Assembly: GCA_029204225.1 (NCBI GenBank)
Contig: CM055095.1
Location: 44,875,446-44,939,445 of the forward strand
From: Diphasiastrum complanatum
Taxonomy: Eukaryota; Streptophyta; Lycopodiopsida; Lycopodiales; Lycopodiaceae
Length of the DNA: 64,000 bases
Reading direction: 5' to 3'
Positions 12,536-23,513 of this stretch are shown here, piece by piece. A program made the translations under genes and the position numbers. The notes below the pieces were generated by a model, which did not search any database, was not told where the DNA came from, and was given only the letters and a program-made list of their open reading frames with translations. How positions within the stretch are numbered: the first letter of the stretch is position 1; every line of letters starts with the position of its first letter.

Positions 12536-13423
12536 ACACGACTATGATGTAGTCATTCATTCATGAGCAACATCTCATATAATCTGCAACAAGATCTTAA
12601 TCGACTTCAGAGAGCTCAAAAACAACATAGCAGTGACTCTAGATGGGAGTAGACACGATGTCAAAGGCATCGACACTCTACAGCTGCGATGATTGTCAGG
12701 CCAAGCAGAGCTGCCAGAAGCACTCTATGTGCCCTCACTCAGAAAAGATCTGCTGTCTGTTTCCAAGATGGTAGATCTTGGCATTCGAGTTTTGTTCAAT
12801 GACAACACTTGATGCATGATCGAAAAGATGATGAACAAGTTATTGACGGTTGGATACAGAGAAGGAAACCTCTATCAGGCCAAAATATCAGCAACTCTGA
12901 TAGCATATTAAATGCATCAAAAAATGAAGATTAGCTCTGGCATAGGAGAATGCATCATCTGAACATGCGGAGCCTGTATGATAGGAGCAGAAAAGACATA
13001 GTCACAGGTCTCAGAATTTCAAGGTCCGAAACTGAGTTCTACGAAGCTTTTCAGAAAGGCAAGCAACATCAGAATCCATTCACGCATGAGGGAAGAAGAG
13101 CCAAGGAAGTTCTTGAGCTCATCCACTTTGATGTCTGTGGACCGATGAAGATGGATTCGCTCTCAGGTTCGAGATATTTTCTGACGTTCGTAGATGATTA
13201 CAATCGAATGACCACGATCTACTACTTGAAGAAGAAATCTGAAGTGTTTGATTCCTTCAAGACGTTCGTGGCATTTGTAGAGTGACACACCTCGAAAAAG
13301 ATATAGATCTTTTGATCTGACAACGGAGGTGAATACAAAAGCAAAGAATTCTCAAGATTCTGCGAAGAACAGGGGATCGAACACCAGTGCACTCCTACAT
13401 ATAAACCAGAATACAATGGTGTT
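12536..13423 (+). pseudogene. Copia protease-integrase remnant (element B2)
   Basis: Plus-strand remnants include a region corresponding to LYVPSLRKDLLSVSKMVDLG, typical of the stretch between protease and integrase. There is also an integrase core segment at 12950-13285 (LELIHFDVCGPMKMDSLSGS, YFLTFVDDYNR) and an acidic SDNGGEYKSKEF block. The sequence stops inside integrase and joins directly to LTR DNA at about 13424. It is a broken fossil. Confidence 0.75.
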
Positions 13424-13985
13424 GGGAGTCGCAGACTTCACGCCCAGGTGAAACAATTGGCAACGACGGGGACTAATTGATTAGTTGATTAGCGTTAGCT
13501 AGTCTTGTGATTTCAGCGTTTAGCCATCTTGTAAACTCCACACTATGGAGGCATAAATGATCTTTTCTGGATCATAAAAATATATAGATCTGTAAGAGAC
13601 AACGAGAAAGACGTAGCGAATAGAGCAAAATAAAAAAAATACTAGAGCTGTGCATGAAAGTCTGCCAACGAGCAGAACATAGCGAAAGAGCAGACTCTCA
13701 TTCCACCAACGAGCGAGACCCTTACGATCTTGCTCTTAAAATTAAATTGATAATACAGTCGCTCTATTTTTGTGTATCTCCTTGTCTTGTGTCATCTGTC
13801 TTGATTGCTAGAAACAAATGTGTTCTGTGACGTGCAGTCGAGTGTCTAGGTTCTTGTAAAAGCTTCCGCGCAGAAGAAAATTTAAAGACACAAAATCGTT
13901 CGCGAATAGGAAGAGGAAAACAAAAAATGAAGAAGAAACAGTTTTGCCTTCGCAAAACTGAACAACGTTTTCCGCTTTCGCAACA
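13424..13985 (+). repeat. Partial 3' LTR of B2
   Basis: This is collinear with about 11020-11564 of the 5' LTR, starting at GGAGTCGCAGACTTCACG and ending CGCAACA. The left third of the LTR is absent because of the integrase-LTR join. It is clearly similar to the 5' LTR but not identical. Confidence 0.85.
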
Positions 13986-14820
13986 TTAGCTTTACATTTG
14001 ACTCCATAGGTGTATCAAAAGATTTTGCATCTACCATATGATATCTTTCTAGAATAGAATTAGTATACTTCTCTTGACAAATGAAAGTAGATTGAGAAGA
14101 TCAAATCACTTCCATTCCTAAAATGCACTGCAAATGACCAAGATCATGCACCTCAAACTCCTTCATATTCTCCACATCTTGGTTGTCTCCACCACTCAAG
14201 ATGATATCATCCACATAGATTAGCATTTAATGGTAACATCATTTCTAGAAAATCTATAATAAAGTGAATGATCATAGTCACTCATAACAAAGCCTTGAGA
14301 GAGTAAAAAAGTATTAAGCTTAGCATACCAACTCCTTGGTGCTTGCTTAAGGCCATATAAGCTCTTTTGTAGACAACACACATGATTTGGCTTTGTAGGG
14401 GAAATGTAGCTCTCGGGTTGCTCCATGTACATTTCCTCCTCAAGATCACCATTCAAAAAAGCATTTGTGATATCCAATTTCCATAGATCCTATTCATAAA
14501 GAAGAACAAGAGAAATCATGACCCGAATACTTACCATCTTTGCCACGGGTGCAAAGGTTTCATCATAGTCAATACCATGTTCTTGAGCATATCCTTTTTT
14601 CACCAACCTTGCCTTGTATTTGTTCATAGATTAATCTTGGTTACGTTTGTCTTCACCTTGAAGATCCATTTGCATCCAATAACTTTCTTGTCCTTAGGTA
14701 ACTCCACCAATCTCCATGTTCCATTCTTCATAAGAGCTTGATACTCAAGATCCATTGTTTAGATCCACTCCTCTTTGTCCCTTGCTTCATCTACACAAGT
14801 AGGTCATCAAAAGAGGTTAG
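13986..14820 (-). mobile_element. Ty1/copia element A2: reverse transcriptase piece, minus strand
   Basis: A minus-strand family A reverse transcriptase piece lies between the right end of B2 and the 5' LTR of A3. It has no LTRs of its own. In element order it runs from the KDKKVIGCKWIFKVKTN-type start near 14700 through the palm to the acidic YVDD-like block near 14210 and on to about 13986. It is a broken fragment. Confidence 0.82.
14220..14477 (-). CDS. Copia reverse transcriptase core segment (A2)
   Basis: An 85-codon open stretch reads MDITNAFLNGDLEEEMYMEQ, then CLQKSLYGLKQAPRSWYAKL and FVMSDYDHSLYY. These are standard Ty1/copia reverse transcriptase blocks. It is part of the A2 fragment and not an independent gene. 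Confidence 0.85.
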   Translation of the reverse strand: MDITNAFLNGDLEEEMYMEQPESYISPTKPNHVCCLQKSLYGLKQAPRSWYAKLNTFLLSQGFVMSDYDHSLYYRFSRNDVTIKC

Positions 14821-14834
14821 GAAAGCAAAGTGTG

Positions 14835-15481
14835 TGTGAAATATTCAACTAGCTTAATCATATTTGCTATATTTTCATATTTGGCATATTGAGGCCAAAA
14901 CTTGTTTTAGACTTAGAGATTGAATTTTCAAAGTTCATTAGTCTAAATGTCATTTGAATAAACACTTTGAAAGTGTGGGAAAGTTAGAATGCGAGTTTGA
15001 GTAGATTCAAATTTGAATAGTCGGGTACATTGAATCTAGACCCAAAAATAGTAGGGTTTGCATTTTGGAGGGAAAGCCAAGTGGCCAAATAGGGTTTGGA
15101 CCTATTATAAAAGGATGTAACTCATGGAGAGAGCTATCTTCTCTGTTCTCTATCTCATTTCATGCTTATACATGGTTCTCTTGGGTTCTACTATCGATTG
15201 GTGCACTATCTTGGTGATTGCTTGCAATTCTATGTGTAGAATGGTCATTTATTGTTATTTTCGGATCCACACATGTAGAATATAGTAACTTGCTGGTTTT
15301 GTATGGACAACAACAACACTTTATCATTTCATTCAAATTTGATCAAGTTCTATTAGTGTTTGTATCTCATTTTGTGTGTAGATGCTGATTTTTCTACATT
15401 GGTGAGATTGGTGGTGTATTTCTCTTTCTAACCAAAGATCATTTAAGTGGATTGGATCTTAAGGATCTGAAATCTTTCACA
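14835..15481 (+). repeat. Family A copia 5' LTR (A3)
   Basis: This 647-bp LTR is collinear with 2037-2684. It starts TGTGAAATATTC, ends AATCTTTCACA, and has the same TATA-like TTATAAAAGG and GGATCCACACATGT blocks. It is close in sequence to the A1 LTR. Confidence 0.92.
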
Positions 15482-16081
15482 TAGTATCAAACTTGTGTTT
15501 CAGATTATGAAGGAGGAAATTCGCTCTATCAATGACTTGGTGAAGATATCAAGTCTAGAGCATGCTAGAGAGGATTCTACACCAAAATCGAGTTTTTTGC
15601 TTTTGTAGATTGGATCTTTTGTAGATCAAAATCCTAAATAGGTCTATAAACTTGACCAATTCCAATTTTTGTGTTCACATACTGGATTTGGCCGATTTTT
15701 GGATCATTGGTTCAGTCTAAGTGGTGGCTTATAGATTGCATATCAAATTTTCAAGCATTTGCATGTAGTTTGGAATAGTCAATTTTTTGTGATTTTGTCA
15801 AAACCCTAATTTTGACTGGATCTCTAGATAGTGAGGCTGCTGGACTTCATTTGAGTGTGTTTCAATCTCAGGAAGTGACAAAAATCATTAGATTGAGGAT
15901 AGATCATAGGTTGATCAAGATTCCATGATTCTATGTGTTGATTTGCTTGGTATAAGTGCTAGAAGAGAATTTTTGGGATAGTTTCAAATCTTGGTGATTT
16001 CTTATGAAATCATTTGTTGTTGTTCAAAGGAGTGCTTTGTGCATTGAAACAGGTTGAAAGAGAAGATTAGGTCATTGCTAC

Positions 16082-16990
16082 ATGGCACCCTCAATTGGAG
16101 TCATGTTGGAAGCCAATGATAGGCTTACCTCAAGTAACTATTCATTGTGGAAAGTAAGGATGTAGTTACTTCTTGAGATGAATGATGTTTTGAATATTGT
16201 TTTAGGTTTGGAGGAGAGACCAGCAACACAACAAGATCAAATGAGATATGACAATAGGGCCAAGAAGGCTCTACACATGATAAAGATGAATGTTACCAAT
16301 GAACTTCTCAAGGAAGTTGGTAAGTGCACATCATCTTTGGAAGCTTGAATTTCATTGAAGAAGCTTTATGAATCCAAGTCTACTTCTAGAGTGTTGACTC
16401 TAAGAAAGCAAATCTTTTCTTGTTTGCAAAAGAATGAATAAAGTCCAAGTACTTTTGTTTTGAGAATGACAACATTGAATCATGAGTTGGCTTGCATTGA
16501 TGAAAGCATTAAGGAAGGAGAGCTTTTTCAAGTTATTCTTAATGGCTTGTTGGATGCTCATGCTAACATTGTTCAAAGTATTGCTATTCAAAAGACTTTG
16601 CCAAGTCTGATGGACCTTCAAGATATTTTGATCAATGAGGAATATAGGCTTCAAGCAAGAGGTGGATCTACATCGACACTTCAAGAGGATGCTATGTTCA
16701 CAAAGGGCAAATTCAAGGACAAAACCAAAAGTAAGTGGTCTAAAGGGCAAGATAAAGTAAATTCTTTTTCAAGTGGCAAAAGGAAGAATAGATCAAAGCT
16801 CAAGTGCTTCTATTGTGGCATCAAGGGACACTTTGCAAGTGAGTGCTACAAGAAGAAGAGAGATCAAGGAGACAAGCAAGGTAATCTTATTCTTGATGAG
16901 GATGGTTTGGATGTTCAAGATGCAAATGATGATGTTTTTGTGATGTCTTCTTGTATGCTTGCTAATGATGGAGATCTAGATCCTTGGTGA
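16082..16990 (+). pseudogene. Copia gag (A3)
   Basis: Gag begins near ATGGCACCCTCAATTGGAG with a region reading ANDRLTSSNYSLWKVRM, typical of copia gag N-termini. The longest open stretch (16460-16990) reads LNHELACIDESIKEGELFQV, then a basic linker and a CCHC knuckle (CFYCGIKGHFASEC). It is part of a broken fossil element. Confidence 0.8.
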
Positions 16991-18273
16991 ATTGATAGTG
17001 GAGCAAGTTCACACATGACCTTTCACAAAGAGTACTTCACCTCTTTGTTGGCATATGGAGATGACAAGAGGGTGATCTACACGACAATGATGGTGAGTGT
17101 GCAATCAAAGGGATTGGCACAATTCCTATTTCTCTCTTAAAAAATAGGAATGTTCATTTGGAGGATGTCTTGTTTATTTCATCTATTATCAAGAATTTAC
17201 TTAGTGTGAGTCAAATGCTAAGTAAAAGCCTCAAGGTGGAGTTTGATGGAGATACTTGTTTGAACAAAAGGAAGGATGTCTTGGTTGAAAAAGGTAAAAG
17301 GCAAGGGAAGTTGTTCAAACTAGATGCTTGTGTTATTGCTAACGAAGTTGGATGTGTTGCAAGGGAGAAAATACCTATTCAAGAGGTTTGGTATAAAAGG
17401 ATGGGACACCTCAACTTCAAGTCATTGGAGGTAATGGCTAGGAAGAAGATTGTCATAGGTCTTCCAAGTTTCTTAAGTGGCATTAAACATGTTTGTGATT
17501 CTTGTGCTTTGTCAAAGTCACATAGACAACCCTATACTAGATCTATATCTAAAGCTACAGAGCCTTTTCAACTTGTACATTCAGATATTCATGGATTTAC
17601 TACAATTAGCAATAGTGGAGCTAAGATGCATGTAACATTCATTGACAATTTTAGTAGATTTTGTTGGATCTATCTACTAAAGAGCAAGGATGAAGTATAG
17701 GATGTCTTTATCAAGTTCAAGAATGCAAGTGAGAACCAATTTTTCACAAAGATCAAGTGCTCGAGGAGTGACAATGGTGGTGAGTACATATCTACCAAGT
17801 TCAAGGCCTTTTGTGATGAGCATGGAATCAAGAGGGAGTAGACAACATCAAGGACCCCACAACTAAATAGAGTGGCTGAAAGGATGAATAGGACTTTATG
17901 TGAAAGTGCTAAAGCTATGAGGTTAAGTGCTAATCTTGACAAACCATTTTGGGATCAAGCTTTGTTGTGTGCCAATTTCTTGAGCAATAGGTGGCCAAGT
18001 GCTATTTTGGATGGAAGGACACCTTTTGAGATGCTATTCACGAGGAGGCCGAGTGTCAACTTTCTAAGAGCCTTTGGATGCACATGCTATGTCAACATTA
18101 CTCTTGATGATAGGACCAAGGAGGATCCATCTTCAAGAAGAGGTATTTTTGTTGGATATAGTGAGGTGAGTAAAGCCTACAAGGTTTACATTCGTTCTAC
18201 TAACAAGGTGATTGTTGGTAGAGATGTCATTTTTTTGATGAGGGGAACATTCCAGAAGTGTCTTCAAGCATGA
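16991..18273 (+). pseudogene. Copia protease and integrase (A3)
   Basis: Remnants in order: an aspartic protease block (IDSGASSHMTFHKEYF), the pre-integrase stretch (LLSVSQMLSKSLKVEFDGD), the integrase HHCC zinc region (VWYKRMGHLNFKSLEVMA, HVCDSCALSKSHRQPY) and core blocks (LVHSDIHGFTT, FIDNFSRFCWIYLLKSKDEV). The later integrase follows (MNRTLCESAKAMRLSANLDK, FWDQALLCANFLSNRWPSA), then the hinge (GIFVGYSEVSKAYKVYIRS). The element is a broken fossil. Confidence 0.85.
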
Positions 18274-18316
18274 TTGATGGTAGTGTGGATGGATCTAACA
18301 TTATTGATGTTGATGA

Positions 18317-19893
18317 AATAAAAAATGACATCTCTACCAATAATCACCTTATTAGTAGAAGGAATGTAAACCTTGTAAGCTTTACTCACCTAACTATATC
18401 CAGCAAATTTAACTTTCCTTGAAGATGGATCCTCCTTTGTCCTCTCATCAAGAGTTATATTCACAATATTGAAAGTGTATCCAAAAGTTTTAAGAAAGTT
18501 GACACTTGGCCTCCTCTTGAATAGCATCGCAAAAGGTGTCCTTCCACCCAAAATAGCACTCGGCCACCTATTGCACAAGAAATTAGCACATAACAAATAT
18601 TGATCCCAAAATGGCTTATCAAGGTTAGCACTTAACCTCAAGGCTTTGGCACTTTCACATAAAGTCCTATCCTTCCTCTTGACCACTCCATTTTGTTATG
18701 TGTATACTCCCTCTTGATCCCATGCTCCTCACAAAAAGCCTTAAACTTGGTAGATATTTACTCTTCACCATTGTAACTTCTTAAGCACTTGATCCTTGTG
18801 GAAAATTTGTTCTCCCTTGCATTGTTGAACTTAACAAAGACATCATACACTTTATCTTTTCTCTTTAGTAGATAGATCCAACAAAATCTACTAAAATTAT
18901 CATTGAAAGTTACATACATCTTAGCTCCACTATTGCTAGTTGTAGTAATTCCATGAATATCTGAATGTACAGCTTGAAAAGGCTTTGTAGATCTAGCATA
19001 AGGTAGTCTATGTGACTTTGACAAAGCACAAGACTCACAAACATGATTGATGCTACTTAAGGATTTTGGAAGACCAATCACGACTTGCTTCTTAGCCATT
19101 ACCTCCAATGACTTGAAGTTGAGGTGCCCCAAACTTTTATGCCAAACCTCTTGAATAGCTACTTGCTCACTTGACAAATCCAACTTGGTTAGCCATAACA
19201 CAAGCATCTAGTTCAAACAATTTCCCTTGCCTTTTACCTTTTGCAATCAAGATATCCGTCCATTTGGTCATGCAAGCATCTCCATCAAAATCAACTTTCA
19301 AACTTTTACTTAAAAATTGCTTCACACTAAGTACATTCTTGGCAATGGAAGTATGAACAAAACATCCTTCAAATGAACATTCCTATTTGTAGAAAGAGAA
19401 ATTGGAGTTGTGCCAATCTCTTTGATTGCACACTCATCATCATTGGCCTTGTAGATCACCTTCTTGTCATCTTCATATGCCAACAAAGAAGTGAAGTACT
19501 CTTTGTGAAAAGTCATGTGTGAACTTGCTCCACTATCAATCCACCATGGATTTAGACATCCATTATTAGAAAGCATATATGAAGACCTCACAAAAGCATC
19601 ATCATTTGAATTTTGAACATCCAAACCATCTTCATCATGAGTAAGATTACCTTGCTTGTCTCCTTGATCTCTCTTCTTCTTGTAGCACTCACATGCAAAG
19701 TGTCATTTAATGCCACAATAGAAGCACTTGAGCTTTGATCTATTTTTATTTTTGCCACTTGAAGAAGCCTCCCTTTGATCTTGCCCTTTAGACCACTTAG
19801 TTTTGCTTTTGCCCTTGAATTTGCCCTTGATGACATAGCCTCCTCTCCAACTTGACATGTTAATGAAGATCCACCTCTTGCTTGAAGCCTATA
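18317..19893 (-). mobile_element. Ty1/copia element A4, inverted piece
   Basis: A minus-strand family A piece running, in element order, from the gag zinc-knuckle linker (19890) through protease (about 19540), integrase (about 19200-18500) and the hinge (about 18330). Signatures include IDSGASSHMTFHKEYF, VWHKSLGHLNFKSLEVMAKK, HVCESCALSKSHRLPYARS, TFNDNFSRFCWIYLLKRKDK and ALRLSANLDKPFWDQYLLCA. It has no LTRs and is broken. Confidence 0.87.
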
Positions 19894-20086
19894 TCACTAC
19901 AACATTTTTGATGTTTTTCGACCCTATTATTGAGGCTTTTATGAAAAAATGTTTTTGAAAAAAACATCATAAACCTCAGTATACACCATGGAGTATGCCT
20001 CGGAAGGAGATCCTTGATAATTGCCTCCGTAATCGAGGCTTATTCATCTCATTTTTTTTTTGTTTAGAGCACGTATAAACCAAGGG

Positions 20087-20176
20087 ATATACCAAGAGAT
20101 CTCAATATTCCCTCCCAAAAAGCTATTAGTGACATGTATTTTCCGAGGGATATACCAAGAGATATCCCTTTCAAAA
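20087..20176. repeat. Short direct repeat GGGATATACCAAGAGAT
   Basis: The 17-mer occurs twice (about 20087 and 20148) within the putative CACTA-like segment. Such spaced short repeats are typical of subterminal transposase-binding regions in CACTA elements. The function is inferred only. Confidence 0.5.
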
Positions 20177-20230
20177 TGGCACCCTATTTCAAGGATTATT
20201 TTGAGGGATGCAAAATTAATCAATTTTTTT

Positions 20231-20270
20231 AGGACAGAATGGAGCCACTTTACTGGCTCCATTCTGCCCT
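20231..20270. repeat. 17-bp stem foldback
   Basis: AGGACAGAATGGAGCCA at 20231-20247 is followed after 6 bases by its inverse complement at 20254-20270 with one mismatch. The TGGCTCCATTCTGCC arm recurs at the end of each tandem unit nearby (about 20888 and 21252), so the hairpin is part of the same repeat system. Confidence 0.85.
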
Positions 20271-20539
20271 AAGAATGGACTCCATCCAATCCCAAGAGTC
20301 TTTTGCACCACTTCTTATGAAGTTGGTAAGCAAAATCATTTGTACTATAAATTGTTAATAAACAAATTTTTAAATATTTGAGTTACATTTTACGCACTTA
20401 AAAATTGATGAAAGAGACTTAACTTTAACGAATATATATTCATACATAAATGTTCCAAGTACAGAGATATGTTACAAATTGGATTATTGAAACCAAATAT
20501 GTTACCTAATTAGATCCAGCTAAGTTGTCCTAATCCTGG

Positions 20540-21268
20540 CCATTGACGTCGCGATCGAACTCATGTGACTGCAAAGCATGAGATTGGGACTGCGATACTT
20601 GCATCCAATGAAGATGAGTCAGTTATTTGAGAAATGTGATGAAAGTGAAAGTTAGGCCACATGAATGTAGTGAAGTTAAAATATATCCTGAAGCCATATA
20701 TACCTCAGAATATCCATCTGAATCAAGGCACAAGGAACACTGGAAGTTTGCAAAGAAAGAATTCCACAAAAATTCAGATTGCTTCAAACAACAATGGACT
20801 AGGAAGCGACTGGTGACTTTAGGGACCTTCACACCCTGGCAGTGGAGGCCAAGGTTCTCCGAGGGACCTCGTTATAACCCTGTAAAATGGCTCCATTTTG
20901 CCATTGATGTCGTGATTGGACTCACGTGACTGCGATGCATGATATTGGGACTACGATACTTGCATCCAATGAAGATGATTTAGTTATTTGAGAAATGTGA
21001 TGAGAGTGAAAGTCAGGCAACATGAATGTAGTGAAGTTAAAATATAACTTGAAGCCATATATACCTATATATCCATCCGAATGAAGGCACAAGGAAGACT
21101 GCAAGTTTGCAAAGAAAGCATACCGCGAAAATCCAGATCGCTTCAAACAACAACAAGAGGCGATTAGGAAGCGACTGGAGACTTTAGGGACCTTCTCATC
21201 TTAGGAGTAGAGGCCAAGATTCTTTGAGGGACCCTATTATAACCCTGTCAAATGGCTCCATTCTTCCC
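20540..21268. repeat. Two-copy tandem repeat, unit about 361 bp
   Basis: Copy 1 (20540-20900) and copy 2 (20901-about 21268) are collinear, sharing CTTGCATCCAATGAAGATGA, ATGAATGTAGTGAAGTTAAA and GCGACTGG.GACTTTAGGG. They differ at many scattered positions and one short insertion, so the duplication is old. It lies inside the putative CACTA-like segment. Nothing shows that it is transcribed or translated. Confidence 0.9.
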
Positions 21269-21331
21269 TCACAGTTTGGACTTGAACATTCACGTAGAGG
21301 ACTTAACAACAAACACTATTTTCTTGTTGTG

Positions 21332-22118
21332 AGATATCATCCATACTTTGCGAATGACATATGGTGACTAGATCATAACAAGTGACCTTAGTGTAGATCT
21401 TAGTCTAGAAGGAATCTTTAAGAATTTGGATGTTTAGGCATTTTGATCAAAAACATCCTAATCTTGAATCCTTCAATGATGTACTATTTTGATTGTACAA
21501 AATTGAATTCAAAAGTAGAATATTATGAAAATCTTAGTTTTCAAAAATTATAAAAACCTTTTTGAGAGAAAAATATGTATACACCAGCGGAAAGTCAACA
21601 TATACGAAAATCAATGTTATAAATTTTTTTGTACGTAGTTGAATCTCACTTGAAAGAAATAGTTCAAGATTTCCATTTGTATTGGATTGAGTGTTTACTA
21701 CAATACTGGAAGGATTCTAAATCTTAATTTTTATAGTGGATAGTGTTCTTTAAGCTCTCCAAAGAAACTGTAGAATTTTTTTATGCTCAAAGTCCCATCT
21801 TGTGAATGCGACTTTTGAATGTGCACAATCTTGTTGAAGTAGCATCTAGCTTCACAGGACTAATTTATAAACTGATAATGCATTTCACATTGGAAGTTTT
21901 TTCAATGGTGTGGGGTGTGCCAAAGGAGATGATTGATAATAAAGTCTAAAATTCTCATGGTTATGAGAAGTAGATTCACCTGAATAGGATAGATCAATCT
22001 ATTGGGTAATTTGTTATCACACTAACCGATCATAATAAATAAAAGAATTTGCACTTTGGGATAAATTCAATTTTCTGAAAAGTATACCCTTTTTGTTTAA
22101 ATCAACAAAACTTAAAAA
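21332..22118. other. Intergenic stretch, no gene seen
   Basis: AT-rich sequence with no recognisable frame, LTR end or tandem repeat. It separates the CACTA-like segment from the family F LTR. Confidence 0.6.
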
Positions 22119-22787
22119 AGTTAGAATGAAAGTAGAATTATTGTGTTACTATACTGTGGGTCCAATCGGTGGATTAGGACCAGTTGGCCTCGCCACGAGG
22201 CAAGTCGACCGCCAATGATAACTTGGGCCATGCATGGGTTGCCAAAGAAGAAACTATATGTATAGTTTACTTTGTTTTGAAAATACAGTTGCTATGTGAG
22301 CTTGGTGTGGGACAATGCCTTTTGTGTGGGTCTTATATTGTGTTTCATGATCTGTGATTTTGTTTAGAGCGAATTTTAACTTCGTATCAAAGTCGTATAG
22401 GGAGTTTGCACAATACAGAGTAGCCATTAAAGAGAGCTTCAGAAGAATAGTTTTTCCTAGAGTTCGGGGTCTACTGCACTTAGAAAACAAAAAGTAAAGC
22501 ACCGATGCATTGTTTCAGGCATATAGAAGCTTGGCAAGCTTAGTACAGAGATCCTTAGCCTGTGCATAGCAATAGATAGTGTCAAGAACAGGCAAAATTT
22601 GATAATTTTTCCAGTAGTTTGTGGAAAAGATTGGGCGAGGTTACAAGTTTTTCACAAAATCAACGATAACTTCATAGTCCATGCACTATTCTAGATGTTG
22701 TAATGATAGGAAGGTAGCCATTTTAGCCCACTAAATAGCCATGAAGAAAGTTTGAACTTTTTGTCGAAGTTCATCTTCAAAGAAAGG
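22119..22787 (+). mobile_element. LTR element F1: LTR, primer site and leader
   Basis: A short LTR (22119-22381, about 263 bp; ends AGTTAGAAT...ATTTTAACT, an imperfect inverted repeat) is followed by a primer-binding-like TCGTATCAAAGT at 22382 and about 400 bp of leader. The whole unit is collinear with 40826-41500. It ends abruptly at about 22787 against family A copia sequence. There is no coding region, so this is a broken fossil of an LTR element, probably copia-like. Confidence 0.7.
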
Positions 22788-23513
22788 TATATTTGTTGGA
22801 TATAGTGAGGTGAGTAAAACCTACAAGGTTTACATTCCTACTACTAACAAAGTGATTGTTGATAGAGATCTCATTTTTGATGAAGGGAATATTTCAAAAG
22901 TATCTTCAAGTATTATTGATGGTGATGTGGATGGATCTAACATTCTTGATGTTGATGTAAAGGATCCTACTTTAGATGGCGATGATGATGGACCTTCATC
23001 AAGTCAAAAGTCAAGGAGAACATCAAGGGATAGACAAATGCCTTCAGGCTCCCATATGATGAGAAAGGTAAGCAAGTTTTTGGAGGTACACACTTTGCTT
23101 TCCTAACCTCCTTTGATGAACCTACAAGTGTAGATGAAGCAAGGAACAAAGAGGAGTGGATCCAAGCAATGGATCTTGAGTATCAAGCTCTTATGAAGAA
23201 TGGAACATGGAGATTGGTGGAATTACCTAAGGACAAGAAAGCTATTGGATGCAAATGGATCTTCAAGGTGAAGACAAACCAAAATGGATCTATCAACAAG
23301 TACAAGGCAAGGTTAGTGGCAAAAAGATATGCTCAAGAACATGGGATTGACTATGATGAGACCTTTGCACCCATGGCAAACATGGTAAGCATTCGAGTCA
23401 TCATCTCACTTGCTACTCTTTATGGATGGCATCTATGGCAATTGGACATTACAAATGAATTTTTGAATAGTGATATTGAGGAGGAAGTGTACATGGAACA
23501 ACTCGAGAGCTCA
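22788..23513 (+). mobile_element. Ty1/copia element A5: hinge and reverse transcriptase start
   Basis: A family A fragment starts in the hinge (IFVGYSEVSKTYKVYIPTTN) and runs into reverse transcriptase. It ends near 23513, where the sequence switches to the end of an LTR plus primer-binding site belonging to A6. It is flanked on the left by F1. The fragment is broken and has no LTR of its own. Confidence 0.85.
23169..23513 (+). CDS. Copia reverse transcriptase N-terminal segment (A5)
   Basis: An open stretch reading [77 protein letters not shown] and LDITNEFLNSDIEEEVYMEQ. These are the first Ty1/copia reverse transcriptase blocks, ahead of the catalytic YVDD, which is not present. It shows what A1 lacks after its own hinge. 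Confidence 0.85.

Larger units (their letters stand above)
10703..13985 (+). mobile_element. Ty1/copia element B2, internally deleted
   Basis: A family B element on the plus strand. It has a 5' LTR (10703-11564), a primer-binding site TGGTATAAGAGCA at 11565, gag, protease and integrase remnants, then a direct join near 13424 into the right part of the 3' LTR (to 13985). Reverse transcriptase, RNase H and the left part of the 3' LTR are missing. TTAG lies next to both outer ends, which may be a remnant of the target duplication but is too short to be firm. On the right it abuts a minus-strand family A reverse transcriptase piece. It is broken, with many breaks. Confidence 0.9.
14835..18316 (+). 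mobile_element. Ty1/copia element A3, 5' two-thirds
   Basis: Family A on the plus strand: 5' LTR (14835-15481), a degenerate primer-binding site (TAGTATCAAACT at 15482), a leader of about 600 bp, gag, protease, integrase and the post-integrase hinge. It ends abruptly at about 18316, where it meets the inverted copy A4. Reverse transcriptase, RNase H and the 3' LTR are absent. It is broken, with many breaks. Confidence 0.9.
16648..19893. repeat. Large head-to-head inverted repeat of copia sequence
   Basis: The plus-strand copia DNA at about 16648-18236 is repeated in inverse orientation at about 18323-19893. The centre is a spacer of roughly 85 bp. Arms are about 1.57-1.59 kb each and run from the gag zinc-knuckle region to the hinge. 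They are clearly similar along their length but not identical, so this is either two separate insertions or an old inverted duplication. A transcript crossing the centre would fold into a long imperfect hairpin. Confidence 0.85.
19894..21331. mobile_element. Possible non-autonomous CACTA-type element
   Basis: The segment begins CACTACAACATTTTT directly after the copia similarity ends, and a weak inverted counterpart (TTTTCTTGTTGTG) occurs at about 21319-21331. The first 200 bp carry repeated GAGGC/GCCTC motifs, as CACTA subterminal regions do. A related GCCTCG-rich stretch lies at 43390-43620 beside CACTA transposase remnants. I do not see a matching 3-bp target duplication, and the terminal match is poor, so the right boundary and even the class are tentative. 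No coding capacity is visible. Confidence 0.4.

Noticed and set aside
20060-20272. 70-codon frames with GIYQEIS repeats
   Set aside because: The repeat comes from a duplicated 17-mer in non-coding, CACTA-like subterminal DNA.
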